DNA from: Bactericera cockerelli
Taxonomy: Eukaryota > Arthropoda > Insecta > Hemiptera > Triozidae
Assembly (NCBI GenBank): GCA_024516035.1
Contig: CM044955.1
Coordinates: 39,505,506 to 39,569,505, forward strand
Length of the DNA: 64,000 bases
Direction: 5' to 3'
The notes under the pieces are model-generated. The model was not told where the DNA came from. It saw only the letters and a list, made by a program, of their open reading frames with translations, and searched no databases. The position numbers and the translations under genes were made by a program. Positions 1 to 11,671 of this stretch are shown piece by piece. Positions within the stretch are counted from its first letter, which is position 1, and every line of letters begins with the position of its first letter.

Positions 1-1
1 C

Positions 2-86
2 CCCCGCCCCCACATCACCTGGAAGAGGGAGGACGGGCAGGAGATTCTCATCAAGGAGGCAACTAGTATGGTGCCCAAGTCGAAAG
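2..86 (+). CDS. DIP/lachesin-like Ig protein, exon a (partial Ig domain 2)
   Basis: Read in the frame starting at base 2, this gives PRPHITWKREDGQEILIKE and then ATSMVPKSK, with no stop. The HITWKREDG stretch is the C-strand tryptophan region of the second Ig domain of Dpr-interacting proteins (DIPs) and lachesin, GPI-anchored or secreted neuronal recognition proteins that bind Dpr partners at synapses. The exon ends in phase 1 at base 86 before a strong donor (GTAAGAAT at 87). Its single overhanging G joins TG at 25407 to make the valine of the next exon. The left edge is the window edge, so the true acceptor is not seen. The ORF is too short for a simple ORF search. Family assignment is firm; which DIP paralogue it is cannot be told from this piece. 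Confidence 0.85.
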
Positions 87-419
87 GTAAGAATAAGATA
101 TGTACCTAATGCGGTAAGTAAAGTTAAAGAATCTAGTACGTGTCTAGATATACGTACCTAAAGGATCTCTTTAGACTTGTTCCGGCAGGATACTGTATTG
201 CAACTGATCCCCATTCTTCTTCTTGCAACTGATCCCCATTCTTCTTCAATGGAATAATTTTAAAATAATCAAGGCATGAACCAAGAAAATATAAAAAAAA
301 TAGAAGTTCATTCAATTTTATTTGTCTAAATTTTTGAGAGATAACAATGCAGAGTATCACAATTTTAGTGGGTAGCGTAGAATTATAGGACTTTTCCAAA
401 ACTTTTAATATCTTATTTT

Positions 420-600
420 TGCCTATAATTCCACCACTGGTCGCTGCTCACATTAAAGCAGCTACTCATTTTTCCACACGAGGTATGAGTGGACCCCGAA
501 CACACAAGAACAGAGCAGAAAAAATTTTGCCCCGCTGGGGATCGAACCCAGGTCACCGTGCGTGCAATGCATAGCGCGCTAACTCACTCTGCCACGGTGA
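420..600 (-). mobile_element. tRNA-derived SINE (family 1)
   Basis: On the - strand a tRNA-like head carries an A-box-like stretch (gagttagcgcgc) and a B-box-like one (GGTTCGATCC, near 536-546), followed by a body with ACTCATACCTCGTG and ending near CCAGTGGTGG. Related copies lie at 10045-10235, 27037-28130 (split by a mariner) and 41468-41645. The shared body and internal Pol III-type boxes support a SINE rather than a tRNA gene. Confidence 0.65.
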
Positions 601-624
601 CTTCAGCAGAGTATATAACATATC

Positions 625-745
625 ACCTACTGATTTCAGTAGTTCAGTCGTCAGGCGGTAGACTTGTAACCTGGAAGTCTGTGGTTCGACAAAAAATTGA
701 GTGATTGTGACATCATGATCGTGATGAACACAAAAATACGAGTAG
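625..745 (+). mobile_element. tRNA-derived SINE (family 2), diverged copy
   Basis: Contains gtcaggcggtagacttgtaa, then a B-box-like gtggttcgac and a tail (gattgtgacatcatgatcgt) matching the copies at 24567-24712 (+), 58262-58425 (-) and 63410-63560 (-). It directly abuts the family 1 SINE. Confidence 0.6.
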
Positions 746-1949
746 GTACGTATAAAATATGAAGAAAAATTATGTGTCAAAAACTCAACTTGATTCTCAG
801 AACCTCCAGCAGTCCAGACGTAGAAATCCCCCATGTCTTCATGAGAACCCAGTATCCCGGGAGTAAACAGTTTAATTATGAAAACATTTCATATTTTGAT
901 AGAAATGAAATGAAAGAAGAGAGAGCTTAACTCGTAAACAAGGAAGAGAGTTGTGGGGAGGCATACGTAGTACGTACACATAATAAGGGATGAACTTGTT
1001 AAGCAAACCATCAGGCTAAAAGTTTCGGCGAAAAGCAAGGTTAGAAGGGCAGAATTCCCAGCACAATTGAAAAAATAAATAGAAGGGAAAATGTTAGCTT
1101 GGGGATCTATTGTAACTAGGCGGAGGAAAGTTCTCTCTTGTAACCGCTATCATTTTTTTGTTCAAATCGAGCACACACTCGCAGGTTTTGTGAGAAAATG
1201 AAAATATCTAAATTAGAAACAGTTTATCCGGCCTCAGATTGATCAAAACAAAATGTGGATAGTATATTTTATTAGGTACAATTATTATTACATACCTACA
1301 TTAAGAAAGAAACAATCTTCCATTATTGGAAGACATTGACATTACTGTCCATTCTTGCTATTGAAGCACCAGAAGACTAACATTAAAAGTACATGTGGTG
1401 GTCGATTGTCACATTGAATAAAAAAATTGAATAATTAAATATTCATACACAAGTCGTCATTTCATTATTTTTTCTGATTGAAGAAGCAACGAATATTTCG
1501 TTGGCGCGATAATTTTCAGTACAAACTTTCTCACCTCCTATACAGTAGCGCCAACTTTTTCAACAAATCCTAGTTGTTAAGATAACAAAAGACTGGGAGG
1601 AGCTTTAGAAAGCGCCCAACCTAAGTGTCATTAGTCCTGTTCGACTTGTACTTAATGAGGCAAGAAGAAAAGCACTGGGTAAGAATTCCAGATTAAAAGT
1701 TCAACTGTAATTAAGACATTAAAGCTACATAAATCATGAAAATATTAGAATAATATAACTTTTCCTAAAGGGAAGTCATAAGTTCCTAATTTATGGTAAA
1801 CTTATAAACTTTGCTTCCAAATGTGTAATGGAAGACATACCTACATTTCCAAGCACAACGAGAGTGTAGAATAATCCAGTGTTTAGAAAGTACATCAAAG
1901 GCCCATGTAGATTACATTAGCTCAATATTAGAAGTGTCGTCATTTTCTA
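746..1949. other. Intronic stretch with no recognised feature
   Basis: AT-rich intron sequence. No convincing coding potential, RNA gene or repeat match to other parts of the window was seen. Confidence 0.5.
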
Positions 1950-2163
1950 GCGTTGTCGCCTCGCGTCGATGGCGATGACGTCACGTTGAATACACCAGTT
2001 CTCTTTCTGTCACTGAAGTTAAGCAACAACCAGCGAGATTATTAGGACATGGATGGGTTACCATTTAAATTTAAACTCTCGAACTCGTGACGTTGTTTAA
2101 TCTCGGCCCAACTTAGGCTCGATGAGGTTAGTGTGAGTAGCTGGTTTGTGAGTTTCCAACGAT
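1950..2163 (+). mobile_element. 5S rRNA-derived SINE, diverged copy
   Basis: The head (gcgtcgatggc, then ttgaatacaccagttctct, cactgaagttaagcaac and ggacatggatgggttacc) follows the order and spacing of 5S rRNA. A body follows (aggctcgatgaggttagtgt, then ctggtttgtgagtttcc). The copy at 8152-8434 is much better preserved. This one is truncated within the body. Confidence 0.75.
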
Positions 2164-2249
2164 CACTATTTCATAAAGGTCGTCTAAAAATGACTGATAA
2201 CAGTTTATAACAGTGGTTCATTGAGTTCACTATTAGTTTAGTTTTATGT

Positions 2250-2475
2250 ATGACTAGCGGGCTGTCGCCCGCTTTGCGGGCCGAGGCATGGCCGTGAAAG
2301 AAAAAAGTCCTTTTTCGCCAATGGTAGGTGTTGTAGTGGGAATTTCGAAAAATATTCTTTTTTAGACTATAAGACAAAGCTACCTACCAAATTTCAGCTT
2401 CCTAGGACTTACCAGTTCGGAGAAACAGTGATGATCAGTCAGTCAGTCAGTGACTTTGACATTTATATTTTAAGA
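2250..2475 (+). mobile_element. Short retroposon or LINE 3' end with CAGTCAGTCAGTGAC tail
   Basis: Shares gcgggctgtcgcccgcttt, tgttgtagtgggaatt, actataagacaaagctacc and gtcagtcagtgactttgac, then a tail ending near taagatatacagg, with 58617-58785 and 63779-63950. The compact GC-rich hairpin head and constant 3' end suggest a SINE or the 3' end of a non-LTR element. The exact class is unresolved. Confidence 0.55.
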
Positions 2476-4128
2476 TATACAGGGTGTCCCACCAAACTTG
2501 GACACCTCAAATTACTCGGCCCCTGAAAGAGTTTTTGAAAAATAAAAAAATCTAGGGTACATGTGCTAATAATGCGGTTTCAGTTATGAAATTTTTTTTT
2601 ATACAGGGTGGTCCAAAAGTTAGAAATTAATTTGTCAACTTTCGATTTTTAAATGGATCGACCTGAATTTTATTTGATAATTTTACTTCTAAATGATTTC
2701 TGAGTACTTTTTTAAACAAAAATATTACATACAGGGTGGTTTTTTTTTCGACCAATTTTTTTTCTAAATCTTGAATAGCTCAAGTTCGGTTAATTTTTTC
2801 GATAACAAGAATAGAATGTGTTTGTGTAATGAATACACGCACTTTCAATTGGCATCAAAAAAATTTATACAGGGTGGTTCACAAGTGAAATAATGACTTG
2901 ATTTTTTTTAAAACCGAGTTTTTTTAATTTTTTATTTAGGATTAATAATTCTCGTCTAATTTTACACATTTTTCGTTAGTCATATCGAAAAACAAAACTA
3001 AAGTGTTGTACAGGGTGAGACATAATTTTTTTGTAACACCCTGTATATAGGCAGTCAAAGAGACGCAAAATTAAATATAAAGACTAAATATGCAAGAAAA
3101 ACTTTTATTTTTAATTAAACTAAAAAGTTATGGTGTTTTAACTAATATTGTCGCATGGACTCTAAGTTGTATGGACTCATGTAGGTACTCTAAGTTGTAT
3201 AAAATTCAACGAACACTTCGAATCATGTGGGAAAAACAAGTAAAAAACACGAATTTGAAGCCATTTTCAATTTGGTGTCCACACTGAATGATTTTAAAAC
3301 ATGAAATAAAAAGTAGGTAGGTGTAGACACAAAATTGAGCATGGCTTTTTGAATTCATTTTTTTTTCTTTCAGATTTGGACTCCTCGTTGAATTTTAGAC
3401 AGTTTCGACTATCCATATGATGGTTTAAGAAAATATCTACAGGGTGGTCCATGCGACAAAATTAGTTAAAACACCATAACTTTTTAGTTTAATTAAAAAT
3501 AAAAGTTTTTCTTGCATATTTAGTCTTTATATTTAATTTTGCGTCTCATTGACTGCCCATATACAGGGTGTTACAAAAAAATTATGTCTCACCCTGTACA
3601 ACACTTTAGTTTTGTTTTTCGATATGACTACAAAAAAATGTGTAAAATCAGGCGAAAATTATTAATCCTAAATAAAAAATTAAAAAAACTCGGTTTTAAA
3701 AAAAATCAAGTCATTATTTCACTTGTAAACCACCCTGTATAAATTTTTTTGATGCCAATTGAAAGTGCGTGTATTCATTACACAAACACATTCTATTCTT
3801 GTTATCGAAAAAATTAACCGAACTTGAGCTATTCAAGATTTAGAAAAAAAATTGGTCGAAAAAAAACCACCCTGTATGTAATATTTTTGTTTAAAAAAGT
3901 ACTCAGAAATCATTTAGAAGTAAAATTATCAAATAAAATTCAGGTCGATCCATTTAAAAATCGAAAGTTGACAAATTAATTTCTAACTTTTGGACCACCC
4001 TGTATAAAAAAAATTTCATAACTGAAACCGCATTATTAGCACATGTACCCTAGATTTTTTTATTTTTCAAAAACTCTTTCAGGGGCCGAGTAATTTGAGG
4101 TGTCCAAGTTTGGTGGGACACCCTGTAT
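2476..4128. mobile_element. Long foldback element (about 680-bp inverted arms)
   Basis: The left arm (about 2476-3161) is reproduced almost exactly as its reverse complement at about 3449-4128. The outer ends read ATACAGGGTGTCCC and GGGACACCCTGTAT. Arms flank a spacer of about 287 bp (3162-3448). Within the left arm the word TACAGGGTG recurs at 2478, 2602, 2730, 2868 and 3009, spaced 124-141 bp; the right arm mirrors it and another copy lies at 3438. No transposase is encoded; small ORFs at 3090-3287 and 3539-3742 are by-products of the arms. The near identity of the arms implies recent origin or gene conversion. Confidence 0.9.
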
Positions 4129-5095
4129 GTATACCTAATGCACTTTTTTTTATTTTTTTAAGTTTATTTAAAGATTGGGAATAATATTGATATTTTGAAT
4201 TATGATGGAATAGAGCTTTTCAAATGACCCCATTATAAATTCATTTTCAATTATTTTTTCAAAGACCCTATTCTTGTGTGTTATAATCAATACTAGCGAT
4301 ACTTTTCTTTTACTTTTCCTAATACTAGCGATACTTTTCAACGAAGTAGGATATAAGAATTAATTATTTAAGGAATCGAAAGTGAAGCTGTCAAGAGCAG
4401 ATGATATCAATTGTATTTATTTTATTAATAACCTATCTCAGTATCGAATTCGAGAAATTCACCAAGTTTGAGAGTCAATAATGGCAATCATTTTTGCATG
4501 GATGAGTTTAATGTGTTCAAAACTGATTGTAAGATTTTCAAATTAAAAATATTATTATTAGGTATTATTTCAATTTCAAATAACATAATAATGAAACTCA
4601 AAACTTATTACTAAACCTGAGAAGAAATTTTTGAGTAATCAGTAAATTTCAATTAAATTGTTGATCTCTTGATGTCACCCTGAGCTACCGCACTGAGCTT
4701 TTATCATCTTTTAAAACTTTCAACACTTAATTCATATTTTATTGTCATAGAAGCAAACTTTTTTCCCGCCACACCTCTTCACTCCCTCGTCATACGAGAT
4801 TTGACAGAAAAAACTCGGTATCTTTAGAATTTGTTCAGGGACTTTTGGTATTCTCCCCCCTGAGTTCTCTGAGTAGGCAGATTTTCCCGAAATAAGCTAG
4901 GAAAGTTTCTTTTTATGAAGGTGAGAATGCCATTGGTATTGGCATTACCTTTGATCAAGTATGGTAATAAACACAATTAAATTTATAAAAACAAATAAAA
5001 ACTTCATCCATCTTGCTGTCGTCGGGGATAGACTCCATAATGCTGACGGCATTCCCTTTTTGTATTGCCAGACTGAATCGTTATCTGGCAATAGT
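4129..5095. other. Intronic stretch with no recognised feature
   Basis: AT-rich; a short local repeat of actagcgatacttttc occurs near 4293-4340. Nothing else is supported. Confidence 0.5.
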
Positions 5096-5757
5096 TTTTT
5101 ACTTTCCTTATCCTATAATAAGGAAAGTATTGTATTCGTCGAAAATTTGACCTACCCAGCTTTTCACATTTCTGGACGAATCATAGCCTCAGGATACCAA
5201 AAAAGTGGTTTTCAGCCATTGGTCCGTGCGTCTGTCTGTGTGTGTGTGTGTCTGTGTGTCTGTGTGTCTGTGAACAGGATATCTCAAGAACGGTAAGAGC
5301 TAGAGACTTGAAATTTGGTATGGTAATTAATTTTATACACCAGACGAACCATGAAACTTTTGGTTGAAATCGGCCGCATTCTGCGTCCGCAGGGCCGCAA
5401 ATATTGGCCGCAAGCACCGCTTCTTTGAATTGGTTAAAGATACAAAAAAAGTTAGAGAACAACATTTTCTCAGATTAAAAAAATAATAGGGGTTCACTCT
5501 GATCATTTTTTTGATATCTTTAACTTTTTGGAAACCGGCCCCAATTTACCGGTATTGTAGGGGGACCCGATTGGACTAACTTTTTTATTATTCATCCTAG
5601 ATGGGGGTTGTGACATATCAAATTAAATGATTTTGAAGTGCTGATCACGAATTTGGCATTGATTTTTAGTTATCTGTTACCGTTCAGTCACCAGTGGCGG
5701 AATTCGACTCCTTTTTGGGAGATAAGGAAAGTCGTGTGATGTTTACACCAGATTTTT
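5096..5757 (+). repeat. Dispersed repeat with palindromic ACTTTCCTTA head (family P)
   Basis: Starts with a palindrome (actttccttatcctataataaggaaagt, 5101-5129), includes a TG/TCTG microsatellite (5230-5272), the phrases ctcaagaacggtaagagcta and ccggccccaatttaccgg, and ends in ataaggaaagtcgtgtgatg, then caccagatttttt. Other copies: 25559-26205 (+), 35325-36185 (-), 37990-38240 (-), 45775-46005 (+, 3' part) and 51895-52215 (-). No protein is recognised. The ORFs 4961-5296 and 5181-5465 lie in it and look non-coding. Confidence 0.75.
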
Positions 5758-6785
5758 TTTGTTGTAAAAAAGTAAGAAAGTAGGTACTTTCTTATTCTTA
5801 CATATAAGTATTATAATGAGAGAGGTCTTACTATGAGATCTATGAGTACTTTATCCCCACGACATCGAAAAATATTAGAATTTTTCGGAAGTAAAATTAG
5901 ATAAGTTTTGAATTGGTAAATTGAATCTGTTTTTTGTAAAGATAATATACTTATTTTTATAAACACAAGTATTATTGCTATCGTCCTCCTCCGAGGAAGG
6001 AATCCAGACTGGAAATAACTTCTGCTGTACTCTGGACGACTGGACAGAAGAGGACCTTCAGGGAGGAAAAGCTGTCAATGTGCCAAAAAAATTGCCAAGT
6101 CGAATATTTTTTATTTTCACTCACATTTTCTTTTTCTATTCTTCTTTTTCTGATTTGGAAGAAGGAGAAAAAGATCTGGAGACAGAAGATATAATTTTAA
6201 ATTATTATCTAGTTTCATTTTTTTATGAAAATAAGTTTTGTGGATGGAGTTGTAGAGTATTGCCAAAAATTATCTGAAGCCGGGTACACATCTTCGTAAT
6301 GTAAAGTGTAACATGTAACGTGAGCGTGTTACATGTAACAAAATTCGGCAGTGTGGACAGGATCCGAGCACAGACACGAACACTTGGTAATCATTCATCC
6401 ATGAGGTTGTCTGTCCGTCGCAGATTAACGCCTAAACCGTCAGTGCCAGGGACTGAAAACTTGGCTCACATGTCCGCGGTACATTGGATATGCTTGATAT
6501 TGGTTATGAAATGAGTGAATTCGTGTTGGTAACGTTAAGAAATTCTGAGCCAGAAAGAAACTGAATGAGACTTGAAAAAATGTCTACTTTTCGATTTGAA
6601 TTTATTCTTAAAATTTGTCGCAATGACAGACTCTCATTATTTCGATATGTTCTGACGCACCATTATGATAGAAGTTTTAGGAAAAACACATGTACCTAAG
6701 ACAATACCTTGATTCGAAGGAGGGTTAGTCAAGAAAATTCCCTCCTCACTCTATAATAATAATAATAATAACAACAACACTCATT
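5758..6785. other. Intronic stretch with no recognised feature
   Basis: The ORFs at 5975-6277 and 6320-6514 show no recognisable domain. A self-complementary word, gttacatgtaac, occurs near 6330-6341. A short AAT/AAC microsatellite is at 6753-6777. Confidence 0.4.
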
Positions 6786-6789
6786 AGTG

Positions 6790-6990
6790 AAACGTAACTA
6801 CCAGGCGAAATTAATGCTCAAAGCATTTTCTACCACCTAACCCTCAGATTCTTATTATTATGTGGTCACAGATTCAAATTAATGAGGAATTTTTTTTTGT
6901 ACTGAGTGGGATTTGAACCAACGGATCCCTACGCTACATGGATTACCAGACTAGCGCTTCAACCACTTGACTACCAGTGCAGTTATGTTG
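6790..6990 (-). mobile_element. tRNA-derived SINE (family 3)
   Basis: On the - strand a tRNA-like head (tggtagtcaagtggttgaag, then a B-box-like GGTTCAAATCCC at about 6907-6918) precedes a body with ccacataataataaga and ggtagaaaatgct. Copies occur at 11380-11575 (-), 14400-14545 (+), and a head fragment near 43795-43865. Confidence 0.65.
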
Positions 6991-7129
6991 TTTCGTTAAT
7001 TATTATTATTCGTAAACACTAACGGCATGAACTCACATGGTATATCATTAACTATCTGAAACCAATGAGAAGAGCAGTTGTTCTCAGTCTTCGTGACCCT
7101 CAAAATATTAGAGGAGCAGCTGACCATCG

Positions 7130-7420
7130 GATGAGTTGGATACTCATTAGATTGGAGGATTTCGATACTCATTAGATTGGAGGAGTTGGACCTTCATTAG
7201 ATTGGAGGAGTTGGATCTTCATTAGATTGGAGGAGTTGGATACTCATTAGATTGGATGAGTTGGATACTCATTAGATCGGAGGAGTTGGCTACTCATTAG
7301 ATCGGAGGAGTTGGATACTCATTAGAGCGGAGGAGTTGGATACTCATTAGATCGGAGGAGTTGGCTACTCATTAGATCGAAGGAGTTGGCTACTCATTAA
7401 ATCGCAGGAGTTGGAAGGTT
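7130..7420. repeat. 25-bp minisatellite, about 11 units
   Basis: Tandem unit close to agttggatactcattagatc plus ggagg, with point variants (attgg/atcgg, ccttc/tactc, gatact/gctact). The units stay in register over nearly 290 bp. There are no unique spacers, so it is not CRISPR-like. Confidence 0.85.
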
Positions 7421-8138
7421 TCCTTAAGTTCAGACGATAGTAAGCCTAATTCTTTTAGATTTTTCACTCAAGCAAGTGGGAAAAGTAAGAGTCACTTTGT
7501 TTTCATTGAGATGATTTCCTATTTGATATTTAATGTTAGTGCTTGAGATAAAATGCCATTCTGCTCTTTTCGGTTTATTTAATTTTACTTTTACTTCTAC
7601 CCATAGAAAGTGAAATACCTACATAAAATTATTTTTATCTTGAACTAAGAAATTCTTTGGCTCACAATTAAAAAAAAAAAAGAGATTGAGAATAGGAATG
7701 AAAAAATACGTTTAAGAAGATGGGTAGAGAATATATATTTCAAGATAAACTTTTTGAACGCATTTGAATTTTGGCCTTCGGACTTTCTGGAGAAGAGCCA
7801 AGCGTCTTCTATAATCTTTTTTCGAGGGTTTTAGAAGAGTCCAAGCATAATTGAGTTTTCTGGTAATGAACATTAACTTGCATCAGTTTTGTTTTTATTG
7901 TGAAGTAGACTTAAAAACACTCTTGCGTCTTCCTCATACCCTTTTCTACACCGAATATTAATTTTATAATCCATCACATACCTATATCATTCCACTTATG
8001 TGTACGGAAAAATAGAACAAACACAGCTACAATGAAAATTTGCTCGTGATACATACAAGTAAAATTAAATATTCCCCGGAACTCTAGACTGTGAGGGAAA
8101 AAGTCTAAAGCCTGCCATTCAGCGATTCAGTGTCGCGT
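7421..8138. other. Intronic stretch with no recognised feature
   Basis: AT-rich intron; no repeat or coding signal identified. Confidence 0.5.
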
Positions 8139-8151
8139 AAAACTGTGTTTT

Positions 8152-8434
8152 TTTTTTAGCCAGCGTCGATGGCATGTTGAATACACCGGTTCCCTTCAGA
8201 ACACCGAAGTTAAGCGACATCCAGCGAGGTTAAGACTTGGATGGGTGACCATTCAAATTCTAATTCTCGTGACGCTGGCTTTTCCCGGCCCCACTCAGGC
8301 TGGGTGAGGTCAATGTGAGTAGCAGGTTTGTGAGTTTCCTGCGAATGGAGGGTAAAACCCCCGTCGTGATATGACCATGGCAGTTGAAAGCGACGTTAAA
8401 CCCCACTTTAAAAAAAAAAAAAAAAAAAAAAAAA
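8152..8434 (+). mobile_element. 5S rRNA-derived SINE, near-complete, with poly-A and target duplication
   Basis: Head 8158-8262 resembles 5S rRNA in order: gcgtcgatggcatgttgaat, acaccggttcccttc, caccgaagttaagcga, gacttggatgggtgacc. The body has aggctgggtgaggtcaatgt, gcgaatggagggtaaaaccc, gacgttaaaccc and a poly-A tail (8410-8434). The 12-13 base word AAAACTGTGTTT(T) occurs before the head (from 8139) and after the tail (8431-8443), a target-site duplication typical of target-primed reverse transcription. The internal promoter is presumably the 5S-type Pol III control region (known for SINE3-class elements; inferred here). Confidence 0.88.
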
Positions 8435-9197
8435 CTGTGTTTTGTGCAAATAAAAAGAATTATTTCAAGAGAGATGTTTTATTCCATGGAATGTTATAAA
8501 TTTAAATAACAAAGAGACTGAAGTTGAATGAATCATCATTATCATAATTGCCTATTATTATCTATGAATGTTATTACCATTACGGTTTTTTTTTAATTAT
8601 TGACTTTTCTGTACAGGATACAACATGGAATTTTGGTATGATCTAGTACTCAGTATCATTTACTTACTATAATGCTTTTTTTATTATGCTTTAAAGGGAA
8701 TTATAAAAGATGATCTGTATAATTTCTTTATTCAATTAAAAAAAAATCTCTTCCAATGATCTTCCACTGGGCAGAGTACCCAACATTGATGTAGCATTAC
8801 CCCGTAGAATAGCGAGGGAAAGCCGTTGTTTCAGGTACATTTTTGTCTTTGAGCTGCCAGTTAATGTTGTTGACTTTTTTGCCAATGTATTAAAAAATCT
8901 ATGCTATAATAAATTACTAGCCATGTGAGCCACCTCATGTATGTCACCAGCATCTGCATTGGGGGGGGGGGGGGGGGGGGGACGCAACTGACTATCTAAC
9001 AGTAACACAGTCCAAACAGATCTTTAGATTTCTAGTTTCGACAGTCGGCACAAAGGTGCCATTCTGTTCCTTCTGTTAATCGGGCTTGTGACTTGCTACT
9101 ACATTAGCTTAGCGCCACGAAGACAGTCTAGTCGGGTTGTAGATCAACTTGAACTTGGAATAATGTCACTTGGTTATAGCTGTTCGGTGGTTCAATC
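8435..9197. other. Intronic stretch with poly-G run
   Basis: A run of about 21 G sits at 8961-8981, difficult to sequence and of uncertain length. Nothing else recognised. Confidence 0.5.
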
Positions 9198-9198
9198 A

Positions 9199-9232
9199 AA
9201 AAGATAAGATAGATAAGATAAGATAAGATAAT
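9199..9232. repeat. (GATAA)n microsatellite
   Basis: Repeats of agata/gataa, with one interruption, at 9199-9232. Confidence 0.75.
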
Positions 9233-9375
9233 TATTTATTTGTAGTAAAAATTAAATTTTTGTTACAATGGTTGACATAATTTGAAAACTAATCTTACCC
9301 TATCCCTTAATACGCCCTCTGATGTGTATGTGAACTAATCACAGCGCATTTATATCAGATATAAGTATAAGTAGT

Positions 9376-9420
9376 GCTTTATTTAGACTGTCAGCGCAAG
9401 ACAGGTAGTCCCATTATACC
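9376..9420 (+). repeat. 45-bp dispersed word (ctttatttagactgtcagcg)
   Basis: The 40-odd bases from gctttatttagactgtcag to gtagtcccatta recur almost exactly at 39625-39664, and the first part again at 57765-57779. Function unknown. Confidence 0.55.
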
Positions 9421-10044
9421 AACAGATATGATCTGATCAGATGTCAAAATGCCAGAAATTCACGAACCTTGTTAGACAGACAACAGAAATGATAGCATTA
9501 GCATACTAACAAGACATTGTCCTTATCTTATCTACGTTAGATAGACTCGAGAAATAAGTTTTTTGATTATTTTTTTACCATCAACTTGAGACTTCACAGC
9601 TTTTGTTTAATTTTCCTTATCTTGAATTTTAGATCTATTGTTGATGTTTATAGTGATCTTATACATCTCTTTACTAAAAGGGAGCTAAATTTCAACCGCT
9701 TTGGGCTCATACCTAGTTTTCATTTGTGTTTTCTTTAAGAATAAAACGGGATGAGTTTTTTTTTTCCTAGAGATTCCATCAGGGAAATCAGACTTTCTTT
9801 TTATAGGAATATGCTAATATAGATGGAGGTTTTTTTTGTCCAAAAAATTAAACTTTGCCCATCATAAGGGACTTTACTTATATCGTACTTGAGTTCATAC
9901 TGATCTGCAGAATCTGAAGTCGAAAGTGCGGTGACGTCTTGTTTCACGCCTGTGTATGAAGTTCCTTACTATTATACAAGTATCTCAAATTTAGCCGCAA
10001 CAAAGTTTTACAAGACACCTAATATCATCATTTACAGTAACTCA

Positions 10045-10235
10045 TCGTGTGCTCGTAATGCCACCATTAGTCGCTATCCATACAAATAGCCGCTCATATT
10101 TCTTCACATGGAATGAGTGGATCCCGTAACATACAAATACAAAGACGAAAAAACTGCGACTGCAGGAAGTCGAATCCGGGTCACCTGCCCGATTTCCTGC
10201 GTGTAAGGCTATTAGCTACCCACTCGTGACTGTAA
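10045..10235 (-). mobile_element. tRNA-derived SINE (family 1)
   Basis: Same layout as 420-600: on the - strand a tRNA-like head (cacgagtgggtagctaatag; B box near 10170-10182) then the body with ctcattccatgtgaagaaat and ending at the taatggtggcatta end. Confidence 0.6.
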
Positions 10236-11379
10236 TTCTGTTGTTGAATGAGGGTTAACTATTCCTTTAACACCTATTGGAACAAAAATAAGGAATTCTG
10301 AAAAAGAGGTATCAAAAAAAATATATAAAAGTCATTTATAAGTATTCCAGGCTGGCTACTATTCCGAGCCCTCAGGTTTTCTCTCTTGCCTCTGTTACCC
10401 TAGGCCTAGGCCGTCAGCGGCCCTGCATAGAATAGTTGGAGCTCCCTGATCAAGTCCTGTGTTGGCGGGAAAAAGGTGTAGGAACATACAGAAAAAGGAT
10501 TCACAAGGCAAAAGCTCAAATATTTCTCCTGTCATAATTTTTTCCTTTGCCTCATTTCGCTTAGTTTTTTTTTGTTGACATCTCGTGACAATCTTCTTTT
10601 TACTTTATCAACAATAAACTCAAAAGTCAAAGCTTAAAACGAGTTGTTTGAATCTTTTATGCTTTCAATTTTTTGTCCTCAATTTGTATTCTCATCTCTT
10701 ATGTTTCTCCTTCTCTCTCTTTTGGTTCTGTCTCCGTCATCATGTGGAGGCTCGAGGAACTTCTTTTTTTTTCTGAACAATTCAACCTATGGAGAATACG
10801 AAATAAAGAGAAAGATAGTAATGAAAATTTTACCGAAATCTCTTTATATCTGTCATTATCAAGTTGAGAATATTTACTTGTACATGAGACGAGACATGTA
10901 AGTACGTATAATGAGAGCAGATAAATCCTCAACCTCAAACAGGAAGAAATTAATCACATTATGAGAATACGAGAACCTCGGTTGGTCGCATGACCATGAA
11001 AGAAATTTATGTGATAATGGAACAATTATGCAGAGTGCAGAATGCAAAAAAAACGCGCGCTGAGGTGCTGGATTGCAAAAAAATGGCAATTTTTTAATAA
11101 TAATATTAATACCCGGTGTACTTGTTCAATTGACTACGAATATATGTGCATGAAAGCGACTGGTTGGAGAAGCTCAAGATACCTGTGAAAGTTGGGGAGT
11201 AAGTAAGAGTTATGACGCAGATTGGTTGGGTAATTATATGGAGGGAAGGAGGGAATTATTAGTGTAACAATTGTAACATAGTACACTGTTAAGTACCAAA
11301 AACCATTTCACAAACGTATGAACTGCCGAACATTGATTTTATCTTCTGCCCTAGAAACCTTAGGTTTGGGAAACGCTCT
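10236..11379. other. Intronic stretch with no supported gene
   Basis: Overlapping small ORFs on both strands at 10644-11089 lack recognisable domains and have low-complexity composition (T- and CT-rich on one strand). None is supported. Confidence 0.45.
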
Positions 11380-11575
11380 TCATTGAGTAATAAGAATAAT
11401 AACCACCAGTTAATGCACAAAGCATTTTCTACCACCCAACCCTCAGAGTCTTATTATTATGTGGTCAGAACCTCAAATTTTAGAGGAAAAAAATATTTCT
11501 TTCACTGGGTGGAATTTGAACCATCAGATCCCTACGCTACCTTGATTACCAGACTAGCGTGGTAACCACTTGAAG
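11380..11575 (-). mobile_element. tRNA-derived SINE (family 3)
   Basis: Close relative of 6790-6990: shares caaagcattttctaccaccc, tcttattattatgtggtcag and the tRNA-like head with B box (GGTTCAAATTCC on the - strand, 11512-11523). The ORF at 11383-11565 is contained in it and is not a gene. Confidence 0.65.
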
Positions 11576-11671
11576 TACAATTAAGGGTTCTTTTCTGATT
11601 TGGAATACAACGTCAGCTTGAAGATCACATAGTTCCATTTGGTATATCGACTCACGTTGCTCAATGACAAT

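Noticed and set aside
3090..3742. ORFs in the foldback at 2.5-4.1 kb
   Set aside because: They come from the inverted arms and have no family resemblance.
7130..7420. Regular repeat array that could suggest CRISPR
   Set aside because: Units are contiguous without unique spacers, and the DNA is eukaryotic; it is a minisatellite.
8158..8270. A 5S rRNA gene
   Set aside because: The 5S-like part is diverged, continues into a SINE body with poly-A, and has a target duplication; several scattered copies share this layout.
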